Assembly (NCBI GenBank): GCA_015060555.1
Contig: SUYG01000049.1
Span: forward strand, 1 to 64,000
Length of the DNA stretch: 64,000 nucleotides
Direction: 5' to 3'
Source: Physcousia sp015060555
GTDB lineage: Bacteria > Bacteroidota > Bacteroidia > Bacteroidales > Bacteroidaceae
The position numbers and the translations under genes were made by a program. A model generated the notes under the pieces. It ran no database searches. It worked only from the letters and a program-made list of their open reading frames with translations, and was not told the origin of the DNA. Numbering within the stretch: position 1 is the first letter of the stretch; each line of letters opens with the position of its first letter. Below, piece after piece: positions 43,475 through 51,866 of this stretch.

Positions 43475-44857
43475 TCAATTTTTAATCACCTGTGCCACCA
43501 GGTCAGCCTCCGCGACGACGTTCTCGCCGACAAAGACGTGGCCGCTCATCTGTACGATGTTGTGGCGGAAGGGAGCGGTGAAGTAGGCTTTGAAGAGAAG
43601 CGTGTCGCCCGGCACCACCTTCTGCGTGAACTTGCAGTTGTCGATGCGCAGGAAATAGGTGCTGTAGTCCTCGGGGTGCTCCAGGTTGCTGAGCACAAGA
43701 ATGCCACCCGTCTGGGCGAGGGCCTCAATGAGCAGCACGCCGGGCATCACGGGCTCCCCGGGGAAGTGGCCCTGGAAGAAGGGCTCGTTGCCGGTGACAT
43801 TCTTGATGCCTACGATGCTTTGTGCGTTCATCTCGATGATCTTATCCACGAAGAGCATCGGGTAGCGATGGGGCAGGAGCTTCTTGATGCGGTTGATGTC
43901 CATGAGTGGCGGACGGTTGACATCGTAGAACGGTGCCTGCACCTTGTGCGTGCGTATCTCTTTGCGCATCAGGCGCGCGAACTTGTTGTTGACGGTGTGT
44001 CCGGGGCGCGTGGCGATGATGCGACCCTTGATGGGTTTGCCGATGAGTGCCATGTCACCGATGATGTCGAGCAATTTGTGGCGCGCGGGCTCGTTTTCCC
44101 ATTGCAGCGGCTTGGTCTGCAGGAAGCCCAGCTCCGTGGCGTCGTGATGGGGGGCACCGATGCGCTTGGCGAGTTTGTCGATTTCCTCCTGTGTCTTTTG
44201 GTTCTCGTAGATGACGATGGCGTTGTCCAGGTCACCGCCTTTGATGAGGCCGGCCTCCAGCATCATCTCCACCTCGCGCACGAAGCAGAAGGTGCGGGCA
44301 GGAGCAATCTCCTGCTCGAAATTCGCCATGTCATCGAGGGTGGCAAACTGGCTGCTCAGCACTTTCGACTGGAAGGCTATCATCGCCGTGATGCTGAACT
44401 GCTCGTCGGGAAGAATGGTGATGCAGCTGCCTTTCTCATCGTCGCGCACCTCGATTTTCTTGTGCACGACGTAGTAGTCCTTGGGTGCGTTCTGTTCCAC
44501 GACGCCCACGTGGCGGATGTTCTCGACATAGATTTCTGCGGAGCCGTCGAGGATGGGCACCTCGGGGCCGTTCACCTGGATGAGGCAGTTGTCAACGCCG
44601 AGGGCGTAGAGGGCTGCCAGGGCGTGCTCCACGGTGCTGCAGCGCGCCTCGCCTTTCGCCAGGACGGTGCCGCGTGTGGTTTCTACGACGTTCTCGGCGA
44701 TTGCATCGATGATGGGTTCGCCGGGGAGGTCAATGCGCTGAATCTTGTATCCGTAGTTCTCGGGGGCGGGGTTGAAGGTTACGACTAAGTTGAGGCCTGT
44801 GTGAAGACCTTTGCCGTGCAGCGTGAAGCTACCGCCCAGTGTATTTTGTTTTAACAT
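43475..44857 (-). CDS. lpxC-fabZ: Bifunctional LpxC deacetylase / FabZ dehydratase
   Basis: A 460-residue fusion characteristic of Bacteroidetes. Residues 1-305 are LpxC, the zinc deacetylase committing UDP-acyl-GlcNAc to lipid A (GSFTLHGKGLHTGL; zinc ligands in VEHALAALYALG and in the LLDIIGDMALIGKPIKG/RPGH region). Residues about 315-460 are FabZ, the hot-dog-fold 3-hydroxyacyl-ACP dehydratase (LLPHRYPMLFVDKIIE with the catalytic His; FPGEPVMPGVLLIEALAQTGG with the catalytic acid). The gene sits between lpxD and lpxA. Confidence 0.97.
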   Translation of the reverse strand: MLKQNTLGGSFTLHGKGLHTGLNLVVTFNPAPENYGYKIQRIDLPGEPIIDAIAENVVETTRGTVLAKGEARCSTVEHALAALYALGVDNCLIQVNGPEVPILDGSAEIYVENIRHVGVVEQNAPKDYYVVHKKIEVRDDEKGSCITILPDEQFSITAMIAFQSKVLSSQFATLDDMANFEQEIAPARTFCFVREVEMMLEAGLIKGGDLDNAIVIYENQKTQEEIDKLAKRIGAPHHDATELGFLQTKPLQWENEPARHKLLDIIGDMALIGKPIKGRIIATRPGHTVNNKFARLMRKEIRTHKVQAPFYDVNRPPLMDINRIKKLLPHRYPMLFVDKIIEMNAQSIVGIKNVTGNEPFFQGHFPGEPVMPGVLLIEALAQTGGILVLSNLEHPEDYSTYFLRIDNCKFTQKVVPGDTLLFKAYFTAPFRHNIVQMSGHVFVGENVVAEADLVAQVIKN

Positions 44858-44930
44858 ATTCTCAAATCGTAGTGTTTCCTGTATGACATCTCAAACAGGA
44901 TTTTGTTTAATCCTTGTCACCCGTCAGTAC

Positions 44931-45980
44931 TCACTTCTCATCTTTCAGCTTCTCTCTCAGCTCCTTCACTTCTTTCTGAAGTTCGCGCAGCTCGGTAGCC
45001 ATCTCTGGCAGCGTCTTATAGACGGCAGCGGCGCGCGACCACACTTTCGGGTCGATGGCGGGGTAGCCCATGAGCGTCTGTCCGGGCTTGCGCACATTGC
45101 CGGGTACGCCGCTTTGGGCGCCCACGGTGGTGTGGTCAGCCACGCTGATGTGTCCGGCGATGCCCACCTGACCGGTGAACGTGCACCATTCGCCCACCTT
45201 TGTGGAGCCGGCGATGCCCACCTGTGAGCAGAGCACGGTGTGGCTCTGTATCTCTACGTTGTGGCCCACCTGCACCAGGTTGTCGATCTTCACGCCCTTG
45301 TGGATGATGGTGGCGCCCATCGTGGCGCGGTCCACGCAGGCGTTGGCGCCCAGCTCCACGTCGTCCTCGAGGACGGCGATGCCTATCTGGGGAATCTTCT
45401 CGTAGCCTTCGGCACTCGGCGCAAAGCCGAAGCCGTCGGCGCCCACGACGCTGCCCGCGTGCAGAATGCAGCGGTCACCGACGCGGCAGTCGTGATAGAC
45501 GGTGCAGTTGGCGTAGAGGATGCAGTCGTTGCCCACGGTGGCATTGGGACCTACGGTGGCATGGGGGTGCAGGGCTGTGCCGTCGCCGATGACGGCGTTG
45601 TCGCCCACGGCGGCGAAGGGGGCCAGATAGACATCCTTGCCAATCTTCGCTGTCGGGGCCACAAAGGCCAGCGGGTCGATGCCCGTGCGCTTGGGTTTCA
45701 TGCTTTCGTAGAGCATGAGCAGACGAGCCAGCGCCTCACGTGGTTCCTCCACACGAACGAGGGTGGGGGAGACGGGTTGTGCGGGCTGGAAGCTGTTGGG
45801 AACAAGTACCACCGATGAGGCGGTCTGGTAGAGGTAGGGTTCGTATTTGGAGTCTGACAGGAATGACAACGCTCCCGCTACGCCCTCTTCAATCTTGGCG
45901 AAGGTGTGTACGGCTTGCTGTGCGTTGCCTTCCACGGTGCCGTGGAGGAAATCGGCAATCTGTTGGGCTGTGAATTCCAT
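44931..45980 (-). CDS. lpxD: UDP-3-O-acylglucosamine N-acyltransferase
   Basis: A 349-residue enzyme adding the second (amide-linked) acyl chain in lipid A synthesis. The N-terminal uridine-binding domain (to about 100) is followed by many hexapeptide repeats (IGKDVYLAPFAAVGDNAVIG). A conserved VGHNVEIQSHTVLCSQVGIAG block carries the catalytic His region. The C-terminal coiled helix is LREKLKDEK. It is the first gene of the lpxD, lpxC-fabZ, lpxA, pRiA4b-like, miaA series. Confidence 0.96.
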   Translation of the reverse strand: MEFTAQQIADFLHGTVEGNAQQAVHTFAKIEEGVAGALSFLSDSKYEPYLYQTASSVVLVPNSFQPAQPVSPTLVRVEEPREALARLLMLYESMKPKRTGIDPLAFVAPTAKIGKDVYLAPFAAVGDNAVIGDGTALHPHATVGPNATVGNDCILYANCTVYHDCRVGDRCILHAGSVVGADGFGFAPSAEGYEKIPQIGIAVLEDDVELGANACVDRATMGATIIHKGVKIDNLVQVGHNVEIQSHTVLCSQVGIAGSTKVGEWCTFTGQVGIAGHISVADHTTVGAQSGVPGNVRKPGQTLMGYPAIDPKVWSRAAAVYKTLPEMATELRELQKEVKELREKLKDEK

Positions 45981-46011
45981 GTGCAGTCGTTTGATGCTAT
46001 AATTTTGGCCG

Positions 46012-46019
46012 CAAAGATA
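46012..46019 (-). promoter_or_regulatory. -7 element upstream of lpxD
   Basis: TATCTTTG on the minus strand, 31 bases before the lpxD ATG; no good TTTG at the -33 position. Confidence 0.55.
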
Positions 46020-46079
46020 AGGATATTTTCAGAACTAACCTACTTATTTGACAAGGTATTTTATTTTTCGGCCCATTTT

Positions 46080-48341
46080 TCACCTTTTTCGCCTCCGGAC
46101 AGAGTACACGGAGATGCCGTGTAAAGTCTTTTTGCCCACACGGCGGAAGCGGTTTTCGGCTGTCAGCCAGCGACCCAGGTAGTTGAGCGCGCTGTTGCTG
46201 TATTCGTAGTGCGTCTGGCGACGTACCTCGAGGGCTAATTCTGTGCTGCTCAGCCATTCACAGCCTTCTTCGTCCTCCGGCACGAGCTTGAAGATGTCTA
46301 ATAGGTACTCCACCTCGGGCCGCTGGGTGGCAAAGGTGTTGTTGTAGGTCTCGATCTGCTGTACCTCCTCGGGCGTGAAATAGCTGCGGCGGTGTTGGTG
46401 GTAGAGTTCTTCGTAGGCCTGAGCGTAGAGCTGCTCATAAGGGATGCCGCCGCGCAGGTCGATCTGCTGACCTTCGCGGATCTCTGCCACGATGAAACGA
46501 CGGCTGCCGCTGGGGTCGCTGAGGACGTCGTTCATGTTCGTGGTTGCGATGAACGAGGCCAAACGGGGCTCTTCGGAGACGGAGGTGCTGTAGGGGCGGC
46601 GTGTCTTCACGCTGCTCTTTTGCAGCAGGTTCTTCAGAAAGCCCTGTTGGATTTTTTCGCTAATTTGGTTGAATTCATCGAGGTTGATGAGCAGTGAGGT
46701 GGCCAGCATTCGCTCCACCTCTGTCTTCTTCGAGAAATCAACCAACTCGCGGTAGCCGTCGCTGCGCAGCTCGGGCGGCAGGATGAACTGCCCGAAGGTG
46801 CTCTTGCCACAGCCTTGCTGTCCGATGAGCAACGGCACGACGGCGTTGCCGTGGCTGTAGTTCATCCCTTCCCATTGGGCCACCAGACTCAGGAACCATG
46901 TGTGGAACCACTCGCGCCAGTGCGGGTTGCGGTTGGGGACGCGGTCGGCCAATGCGCCGATGTAGTCGGTTCGCTTGTCCCAGCGACCCTCCACGCTGCG
47001 CAGGTAGGCGGCGGCAGGGTTAAATGAGCGCACACGTGTGGATCCCAGGTAGCGCTTCATGTCGCGGTCAAAGACCTCGATGCCGTTCTCGTGCGCTTCC
47101 TGGATCATCGTGTTCATCATGCGGGTGTCCAGCGGGCGGAAGGTGTAGCTGGCGCTGTGGTTGAACCGCCATTCCACGCTATTGCTCAGCTCGTTGTAGC
47201 GCAGGTCGTAACGCTCTTTCATGAACTGCTGCAACTGCATCGTCAGCTCCTGCATCCCGTGGCTGCGGTCTTTGCCGAGCCATTGGGGGTGTGAGAGATA
47301 GGTGCTCTCCACGATGGTACGGGCACGTTCGCGGTTGTCGAGATGGGTGATGATCCAGAAGTGTGCTTGCCGCAGTGTCTCTTCCATGGGGATGCCTAAG
47401 CGCAGGCAGGCCTCTGCGATGGCGGCCAGCTGAAGTTCGCTATTAGGCGTCTCGCCTTCAGCGCTGCTGCCGGCCTTGTTGTTTTCGCCTCCGTTAAGGG
47501 TGCCTTTGCCTTCGGCGCTATTGTCCGCTTTCTTGCTTCCGCCTCCGTAGCTGGTGTTTTCCTTGGAATCGCCCTTCTCAGAGACGCCCTCCTGAATCCC
47601 AAACTGCTGGCGCATACTTCTCACGGCCAGCGCAAAGCGCATCGCGTACAGACGATAGTTTTCTTCCGATGGAGTGATGGCTTGTGGGTCGTACTCCTTG
47701 CTGTTGTCCGCGGTCAGCCCCGTCTGTGCCGTCAGGTCGTGAGGCGCTATGCGTAGTGGCGAAGCATCGGCGTTGTAGAAGGCCGTGCTGTCCCATGTCC
47801 AGCGCAACATATCGCTCGGACGGGCATTCTTGCTCTTGAACGGACGTCCCACCACGCTGGCGTAGGCTGTAGCACAGCGTTCGTAGAGCAAGGCATGAAA
47901 ACGTGCTGTCTCATCGCTGCCGGTGGGCAGGCTGCCATCGGAGAATGTGCCGCGCACAAGAATCTTCACGCTCTTGCCGCTAGTGCCGGTCATCGCTGCC
48001 AGCGTCGTGGGCCATGTGGCAGCACGCTGTTTGATGTCGGCAATCTCCTCCTTGCTCTTCAGATCGTTGATTTCCAGCAGGACGATGCCGTTGTACCGCA
48101 TCTCTGTCTCGCCATTGCGCCGCTTGTATGCTTCCAGGGCGGGACAGATGCGTGGCAATGAATCCAGAAGCTGAGCGCGTTGCAACGGTGGAAGTGACGG
48201 CATCTCTGCCCGTACACCTTCCACCGTCGCTCTTTTTTTGGCATCATCACGGATGTGAGCCATCAGAGGCTCCAAACCCATTGTGCTGACGCGCTCTCTC
48301 TTACTCCTTATCGTTGTTCTATATATACTGCACTTAATCAT
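46080..48341 (-). CDS. BT4734-type primase-like / VapE-VirE P-loop ATPase protein
   Basis: Up to 753 residues; the Met at 48281 (MGLEPLMAHIRDD) is an alternative start. The N-terminal domain matches the BT4734/BF3469 family (YNGIVLLEINDLKSKEEI, GTSGKSVKILVRG), a primase-polymerase-like fold. The C-terminal domain is a VapE/VirE superfamily-3-helicase-like ATPase with Walker A GQQGCGKSTF, Walker B LLINLDEFN and sensor region IATTNMNDVL. Such proteins belong to integrated elements or phage-like islands and probably act in replication. A low-complexity linker (GGGSKKADNSAEGK and GGENNKAGSSAEGE, about two 18-residue units) separates the halves. It has its own promoter and a ~300-nt leader. Confidence 0.82.
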   Translation of the reverse strand: MIKCSIYRTTIRSKRERVSTMGLEPLMAHIRDDAKKRATVEGVRAEMPSLPPLQRAQLLDSLPRICPALEAYKRRNGETEMRYNGIVLLEINDLKSKEEIADIKQRAATWPTTLAAMTGTSGKSVKILVRGTFSDGSLPTGSDETARFHALLYERCATAYASVVGRPFKSKNARPSDMLRWTWDSTAFYNADASPLRIAPHDLTAQTGLTADNSKEYDPQAITPSEENYRLYAMRFALAVRSMRQQFGIQEGVSEKGDSKENTSYGGGSKKADNSAEGKGTLNGGENNKAGSSAEGETPNSELQLAAIAEACLRLGIPMEETLRQAHFWIITHLDNRERARTIVESTYLSHPQWLGKDRSHGMQELTMQLQQFMKERYDLRYNELSNSVEWRFNHSASYTFRPLDTRMMNTMIQEAHENGIEVFDRDMKRYLGSTRVRSFNPAAAYLRSVEGRWDKRTDYIGALADRVPNRNPHWREWFHTWFLSLVAQWEGMNYSHGNAVVPLLIGQQGCGKSTFGQFILPPELRSDGYRELVDFSKKTEVERMLATSLLINLDEFNQISEKIQQGFLKNLLQKSSVKTRRPYSTSVSEEPRLASFIATTNMNDVLSDPSGSRRFIVAEIREGQQIDLRGGIPYEQLYAQAYEELYHQHRRSYFTPEEVQQIETYNNTFATQRPEVEYLLDIFKLVPEDEEGCEWLSSTELALEVRRQTHYEYSNSALNYLGRWLTAENRFRRVGKKTLHGISVYSVRRRKR

Positions 48342-48353
48342 ATATACATCACT

Positions 48354-48446
48354 TATTCATGGTTGTATTCATGGCCTAATTAAAGTTCGTATTCATGGCG
48401 CTATTCATGGTCGTATTAAGGGTTGCATTTATGCTCCTATTATTTT
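48354..48446 (-). repeat. 12-bp iteron-like array in the leader of the primase-like gene
   Basis: TATTCATGG occurs at 48354, 48366, 48390 and 48402, all in a strict 12-bp register. Degenerate units fill the register at 48378, 48414, 48426 and 48438. On the transcribed strand each good unit reads CCATGAATA, so the leader carries short upstream ORFs (MNSAMNTNFN and MNTTMNK, each with a stop) immediately before the gene. Confidence 0.7.
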
Positions 48447-48653
48447 TCAAATACTTCACTTGCCCATACCCTTATTGAAAGCTGGCCGCTCCCTCTCTTT
48501 CCTACTCTTATTTTCTACTCCTAAAAAATGCCACTACCACCTATCATACACTATTGCTCATCATCATAAGCTGTCCACTGCTACGCGCTACTTATCCACT
48601 CCTAAACACAACTTCTCTGTGCGTTTTCACTCCTTATCTTCTCTTTTCTGCGA

Positions 48654-48685
48654 CAAAGGTAGTCATTTCCTCTTAAACCTGCAAA
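48654..48685 (-). promoter_or_regulatory. Bacteroidetes-type promoter of the primase-like gene
   Basis: On the minus strand, TTTG (48682-48685), a 20-bp spacer and TACCTTTG (48654-48661), a full consensus match. Transcription would begin near 48647 and give a leader of about 300 nt containing the 12-bp array. Confidence 0.8.
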
Positions 48686-48689
48686 TAAT

Positions 48690-48914
48690 TTCTTGAAAAA
48701 ATAGAGATGCGATGTAAATTTTGTGCGCTTCTATTTATAATTCTCCACCTTTTTAAAGATTTCTCCCCCTTTATACCCTTTTTATTCCTAATCATATAAT
48801 GACAATTGGGTGGATATTTTATTATTTCTTTTATTTTATAGTTATTTCATCCATTTTTGCTTTCATATAAGCATACACTTGTTTCGCTACTGCTCCATGG
48901 TGATATTGTATATA
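48690..48914. other. Very A/T-rich gene-free stretch
   Basis: About 225 bases of strongly A/T-rich sequence with poly-T and poly-C/T tracts. I see no gene, RNA or repeat in it beyond its composition. Confidence 0.5.
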
Positions 48915-49016
48915 CCCTATGCCGAAAATGCAATCGCCCTATGCCGAAAATGCAATCGCCCTATGGTGAAAATGCGAACACCCTATGGAGCGTTTGCGTT
49001 TTCTCCATAGGGTGTT
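48915..49016. repeat. 22-bp tandem repeats ending in a 14-bp stem hairpin
   Basis: Units 48915-48936 and 48937-48958 are identical (CCCTATGCCGAAAATGCAAT plus CG), 48959-48980 is a variant, and a fourth starts at 48981. The last unit runs into a perfect inverted repeat: AACACCCTATGGAG (48977-48990) and CTCCATAGGGTGTT (49003-49016), loop 12 nt. Confidence 0.8.
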
Positions 49017-49018
49017 TA

Positions 49019-49193
49019 CAATAAGACCAAGCTCCTCTGGCAATAAGACCAAGCTCTTCTGGCAATAAGACCAAGCTCCTCCGCCAATAAGACCAAGCTC
49101 CTCTGGCAATTAGTCAAACTCTTCTGGTTATAAGGTCAAGTCCTTATGGCAATAAGGTCAAGTCCTTATGGCGATAAGGTCAAGTCCTTCAGC
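49019..49193. repeat. Second 22-bp tandem array (eight units)
   Basis: Eight consecutive units of 22 bp (one of 21): 49019, 49041, 49063, 49085, 49107, 49128, 49150, 49172. Early units read CAATAAGACCAAGCTCCTC plus TGG; later ones drift to ATAAGGTCAAGTCCTTATGG. There are no unique spacers, so it is not a CRISPR. It shares its 22-bp period with the neighbouring array. Confidence 0.85.
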
Positions 49194-49227
49194 CGAGTTT
49201 CACTGGCAGAACTTCTATAAACGAAAA

Positions 49228-49261
49228 CATCCGGCGAACATAGGGTCATGTTCGCCGGATG
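49228..49261 (-). terminator. Terminator downstream of the lipoprotein/OMP gene cluster
   Basis: A perfect 14-bp stem (CATCCGGCGAACAT with ATGTTCGCCGGATG) and a 6-nt loop. On the minus strand it is followed by TTTTCGTTTATAG. It lies 67 bases past the stop of the 49329-50210 gene. Confidence 0.85.
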
Positions 49262-49328
49262 CAATGGGTGGTCGTAAAGAGAGCTCTTATGTGGATGCTC
49301 TCATGATGACGTTCAATTAGAGTGTGCG

Positions 49329-50210
49329 CTATTGCTGACGCTGCATGGTTTTGACATTGAGCTCGTAGCAATCGTTCTCCTTGCCTGCTTCATCGAGGAT
49401 GCGGACAATGCGGACGGCTGCCAGCGGTGTCCTTAAGGAGTTGCCGTCTATAAGGCCTACGATGACGATGTCGCCCGGCTTCAGGTCGGTGACTCCGCGA
49501 CCGAGGTCTGCAGCATTCTGGAAGGCGTTGAGAACGCTCTTATAAGTGGCAGCGGCATAGTCGAAGTTCGACATCTTAGCCATATAGACATTGTAGTTTT
49601 TCTCCTGACTCTTCGTGTAGAAGGCTTTGGACATGTCATCGCCGGTCTGTTCGTCGTAGTAGGCGATGAAGTTCTTGATGCTGTCCTTTTCCTCAACCGT
49701 GGTCACAATGGGCTGTGCACCGCCGCCCATGAAGTTCAGGGCGTTGGGGTGGTTGATTGAAGGCTTCTCATAGATGAGAAGGCCCGTAATCTCCTTCAGA
49801 CGGTAGTCGCTGGTGAAGACCTTCAGATACTTGGTGGCATTCCATGTCTCGCCCTCGCTGTTCTTGATCTGAACACGCAGCTGTACTTCTGTTACGGAGT
49901 CTGCGAGGATAGGCACCAGATAGTCGTATTCATACGTATATTTGGTGCCGCTCAGGGGAACCTTAGCAAGGTCTTTAAGGCCTTGGATAGGATCGTAGCT
50001 GCTGATGTTCATCTCTGTGAGGGTGCCATTCGTTGCGTGCGCCTCGACATTGAACAGATAGTGGGATCCTCCGACAACGCTGTCCTTGGAGTACCAGGTG
50101 GAAACACCATAGACGTGTGACTCGTCGCCATCATTGGAGAGACAGGCGGTGATGATGCTGCTGATGGAGAGGATGGCCAGGATGGGGAGGAAGTGTTTCA
50201 AATTCTTCAT
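49329..50210 (-). CDS. Hypothetical lipoprotein
   Basis: A 293-residue lipoprotein (MKNLKHFLPILAILSISSIITAC, Cys about 23). I recognise no family. The mature part looks beta-rich at first (YTYEYDYLVPILADSVTEVQLRV), then has an alpha/beta section (DSIKNFIAYYDEQTGDDMSKAFYTKSQEKNYNVYMAKM) and ends with a strand-rich GDIVIVGLIDGNS segment. It lies last in a three-gene set with another small lipoprotein and an outer-membrane barrel, before a strong terminator. An envelope role is likely; nothing more specific can be said. Confidence 0.7.
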   Translation of the reverse strand: MKNLKHFLPILAILSISSIITACLSNDGDESHVYGVSTWYSKDSVVGGSHYLFNVEAHATNGTLTEMNISSYDPIQGLKDLAKVPLSGTKYTYEYDYLVPILADSVTEVQLRVQIKNSEGETWNATKYLKVFTSDYRLKEITGLLIYEKPSINHPNALNFMGGGAQPIVTTVEEKDSIKNFIAYYDEQTGDDMSKAFYTKSQEKNYNVYMAKMSNFDYAAATYKSVLNAFQNAADLGRGVTDLKPGDIVIVGLIDGNSLRTPLAAVRIVRILDEAGKENDCYELNVKTMQRQQ

Positions 50211-50293
50211 GTTGGGAAGAGCTTGTTTTTTGATGAGTAAATCCCGCCCTATTCAGAGCGAAAGGGCGGGATGAATAAAGTATTTCAGTCAGA

Positions 50294-50776
50294 TTACTGC
50301 TTGTTCTGCTTTTCAATTACGCAGGGGAGGCAGTGCTGGTGACCGTTGCGGATCTTGTAAGCGCGGATGAGAGCGGTTCTCTTCCATTCTCTTCCGAGGA
50401 AGAGCTTCTCTTTCTCGGAGGTCTGGCGGACAACCTGGAAGTAGCGAGCTTCGGGGAACTGTTCTGTAACCTTGTAGGCAGCCTTTCTGAGCATACGGGG
50501 CAACATGCGTGTGTTGACACCGTTTGTCAGGTTGGTCATCTTCTTATTGCTGCTATCGTACTCAACGCCGTTGACGGTGTGAATCTGATAGAATACGCTC
50601 AACCATGTGCTGTAGGTTACGGATACCTCTGTCTCACCCACAAACTCCAGATCATCGTTGGAATAAATCAGCTGGGTGATTTGCGGACTGAAGGACCGAG
50701 TGCTGGTCGTTGTTCCGCAGCTGGTGAACAGGAGCGCTGCTACACCAACCATGAATAGATATTTCAAATTCTTCAT
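50294..50776 (-). CDS. Hypothetical small lipoprotein
   Basis: A 160-residue lipoprotein (MKNLKYLFMVGVAALLFTSC, Cys 20). Its N-terminus resembles that of the next gene downstream (MKNLKHFLP), but the mature parts differ. It contains a mixed alpha/beta segment (MLPRMLRKAAYKVTEQFPEARYFQVVRQ) and a basic C-terminus. No family is recognised. It lies between the outer-membrane barrel gene and the other lipoprotein gene in the same direction, with gaps of about 50 and 80 bases. Confidence 0.7.
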   Translation of the reverse strand: MKNLKYLFMVGVAALLFTSCGTTTSTRSFSPQITQLIYSNDDLEFVGETEVSVTYSTWLSVFYQIHTVNGVEYDSSNKKMTNLTNGVNTRMLPRMLRKAAYKVTEQFPEARYFQVVRQTSEKEKLFLGREWKRTALIRAYKIRNGHQHCLPCVIEKQNKQ

Positions 50777-50822
50777 GTCCTTGTTGACTTAAAAGTTTTT
50801 AAAGTTGTGAGGTGAGGACCGA

Positions 50823-51650
50823 TTAACGGTTGAAGTAGTAAGACAGAGTCAGACGGATCTGGCTACCCCAAGCACCCTTACGAGCCTTCATCCAGTCGTA
50901 AGCACCATTCTGCTGGCCACCGATGGCTGCAGCATAGCCGGGGAGCATGTTGAAGTAAGCGTCGTTCTGAGTATAGGTGGTTGTCTCAACAGTGTTGCCA
51001 CCGTTAACAGCCTTTGCATAGTTCTTCTGACGGAGAGCGCCATCCCACATTGTGCCTACACCATACTCAAGGCCGATAGCCAGAGGCAGGCGAGCGATGA
51101 ATGCCTGAAGACCGATGAATGCGCTTGCACCGAACTGAACGGTAGATGTGCGAGTGGTAGCGGCTACCTCAATATCGTTAGCTGTGCTGTTTGTGTAAAC
51201 ACCGTTGCGTGTCCAACCTACGATACCCTCGATACCAGCATACACGTCGAGCAGGTTGCTCTTGGTGAAGTGATAAGCGAAACCGGGACGGAACTGGTTG
51301 TCAGCGACAACAGCCTTTGCGCTGTACTTCTCATCGTAAGCGTTAACGTCGCCCTTGTCGTTGCCGAAGCGGAGAGATTCACGCTGCTTCCAGAACTTCA
51401 TGCCCAGACGGAGCTCGAAGTTGTCGGAAACCATGTACTTCAGGTTCACAATGGGGAGGGGGTTGAATGCGAAACGGTCAGTAACGCGATCAAAGAGGTC
51501 GCTTTCAGCACCAACATAGAGACCGAAAGTACCTTTGGTGGGGCGGTTACCCGTAGCATACTTCTTTGCAGAAGGAGCACCCTCAGAAATTTGAGCAGAT
51601 GCGGTCAAGGCGAAGCAAGCCATGAGGGCAGAGAAAAGAATCTTCTTCAT
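50823..51650 (-). CDS. Outer-membrane beta-barrel protein
   Basis: A 275-residue protein with signal peptide MKKILFSALMACFALTASA. It consists of alternating amphipathic strands (TFGLYVGAESDLF, NFELRLGMKFWKQ, NLLDVYAGIEGIVGWT, FGASAFIGLQAFIARLPLAIGLEYGVG) and ends SQIRLTLSYYFNR, whose terminal aromatic residues fit BAM-assembled barrels. An 8-strand barrel of the OmpA/OmpW size class is plausible. It has a TATCTTTG promoter element 67 bases upstream and probably leads a three-gene unit with the two lipoproteins. Confidence 0.8.
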   Translation of the reverse strand: MKKILFSALMACFALTASAQISEGAPSAKKYATGNRPTKGTFGLYVGAESDLFDRVTDRFAFNPLPIVNLKYMVSDNFELRLGMKFWKQRESLRFGNDKGDVNAYDEKYSAKAVVADNQFRPGFAYHFTKSNLLDVYAGIEGIVGWTRNGVYTNSTANDIEVAATTRTSTVQFGASAFIGLQAFIARLPLAIGLEYGVGTMWDGALRQKNYAKAVNGGNTVETTTYTQNDAYFNMLPGYAAAIGGQQNGAYDWMKARKGAWGSQIRLTLSYYFNR

Positions 51651-51716
51651 TTTTTTGTTTTTCTTTAATGGTTAATAATTAAGAAGAATGAATAAAGTTT
51701 GTTTCTAAATCCGTTG

Positions 51717-51724
51717 CAAAGATA
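51717..51724 (-). promoter_or_regulatory. -7 element of the outer-membrane protein gene
   Basis: TATCTTTG on the minus strand, 66 bases before the ATG, giving an A-rich leader of about 60 nt. The -33 region lacks a clear TTTG. Confidence 0.55.
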
Positions 51725-51866
51725 GAGCTTTCTGTGTTAATAGATGTCATACAATTAGTTAAAAGATGTTAAAGCCGTTAATAACTTTATGATTTCTTCA
51801 CTTTTTATAGGAAATGATGGCCGCTCTGTCTTAAAAAGTGTTCGATTTATCAGATGTGAACGGAGT

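Noticed and set aside
43475..44857. LpxC-FabZ fusion as a novelty
   Set aside because: The fusion is well known in Bacteroidetes and so is ordinary here.
46080..48341. A complete prophage or plasmid around the primase-like gene
   Set aside because: No integrase, terminase, capsid, mobilisation gene or attachment site is visible; only the single element-type gene and its repeats are present.
48283..48696. Plus-strand ORF of 137 codons with IHGC/IHGA repeats
   Set aside because: The four-residue repeat is the translation of the 12-bp leader array of the minus-strand primase-like gene; the rest looks like random A/T-rich translation and there is a minus-strand promoter inside it.
48915..49193. 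CRISPR array
   Set aside because: The 22-bp units are contiguous tandem repeats without unique spacers, and no cas gene is present.
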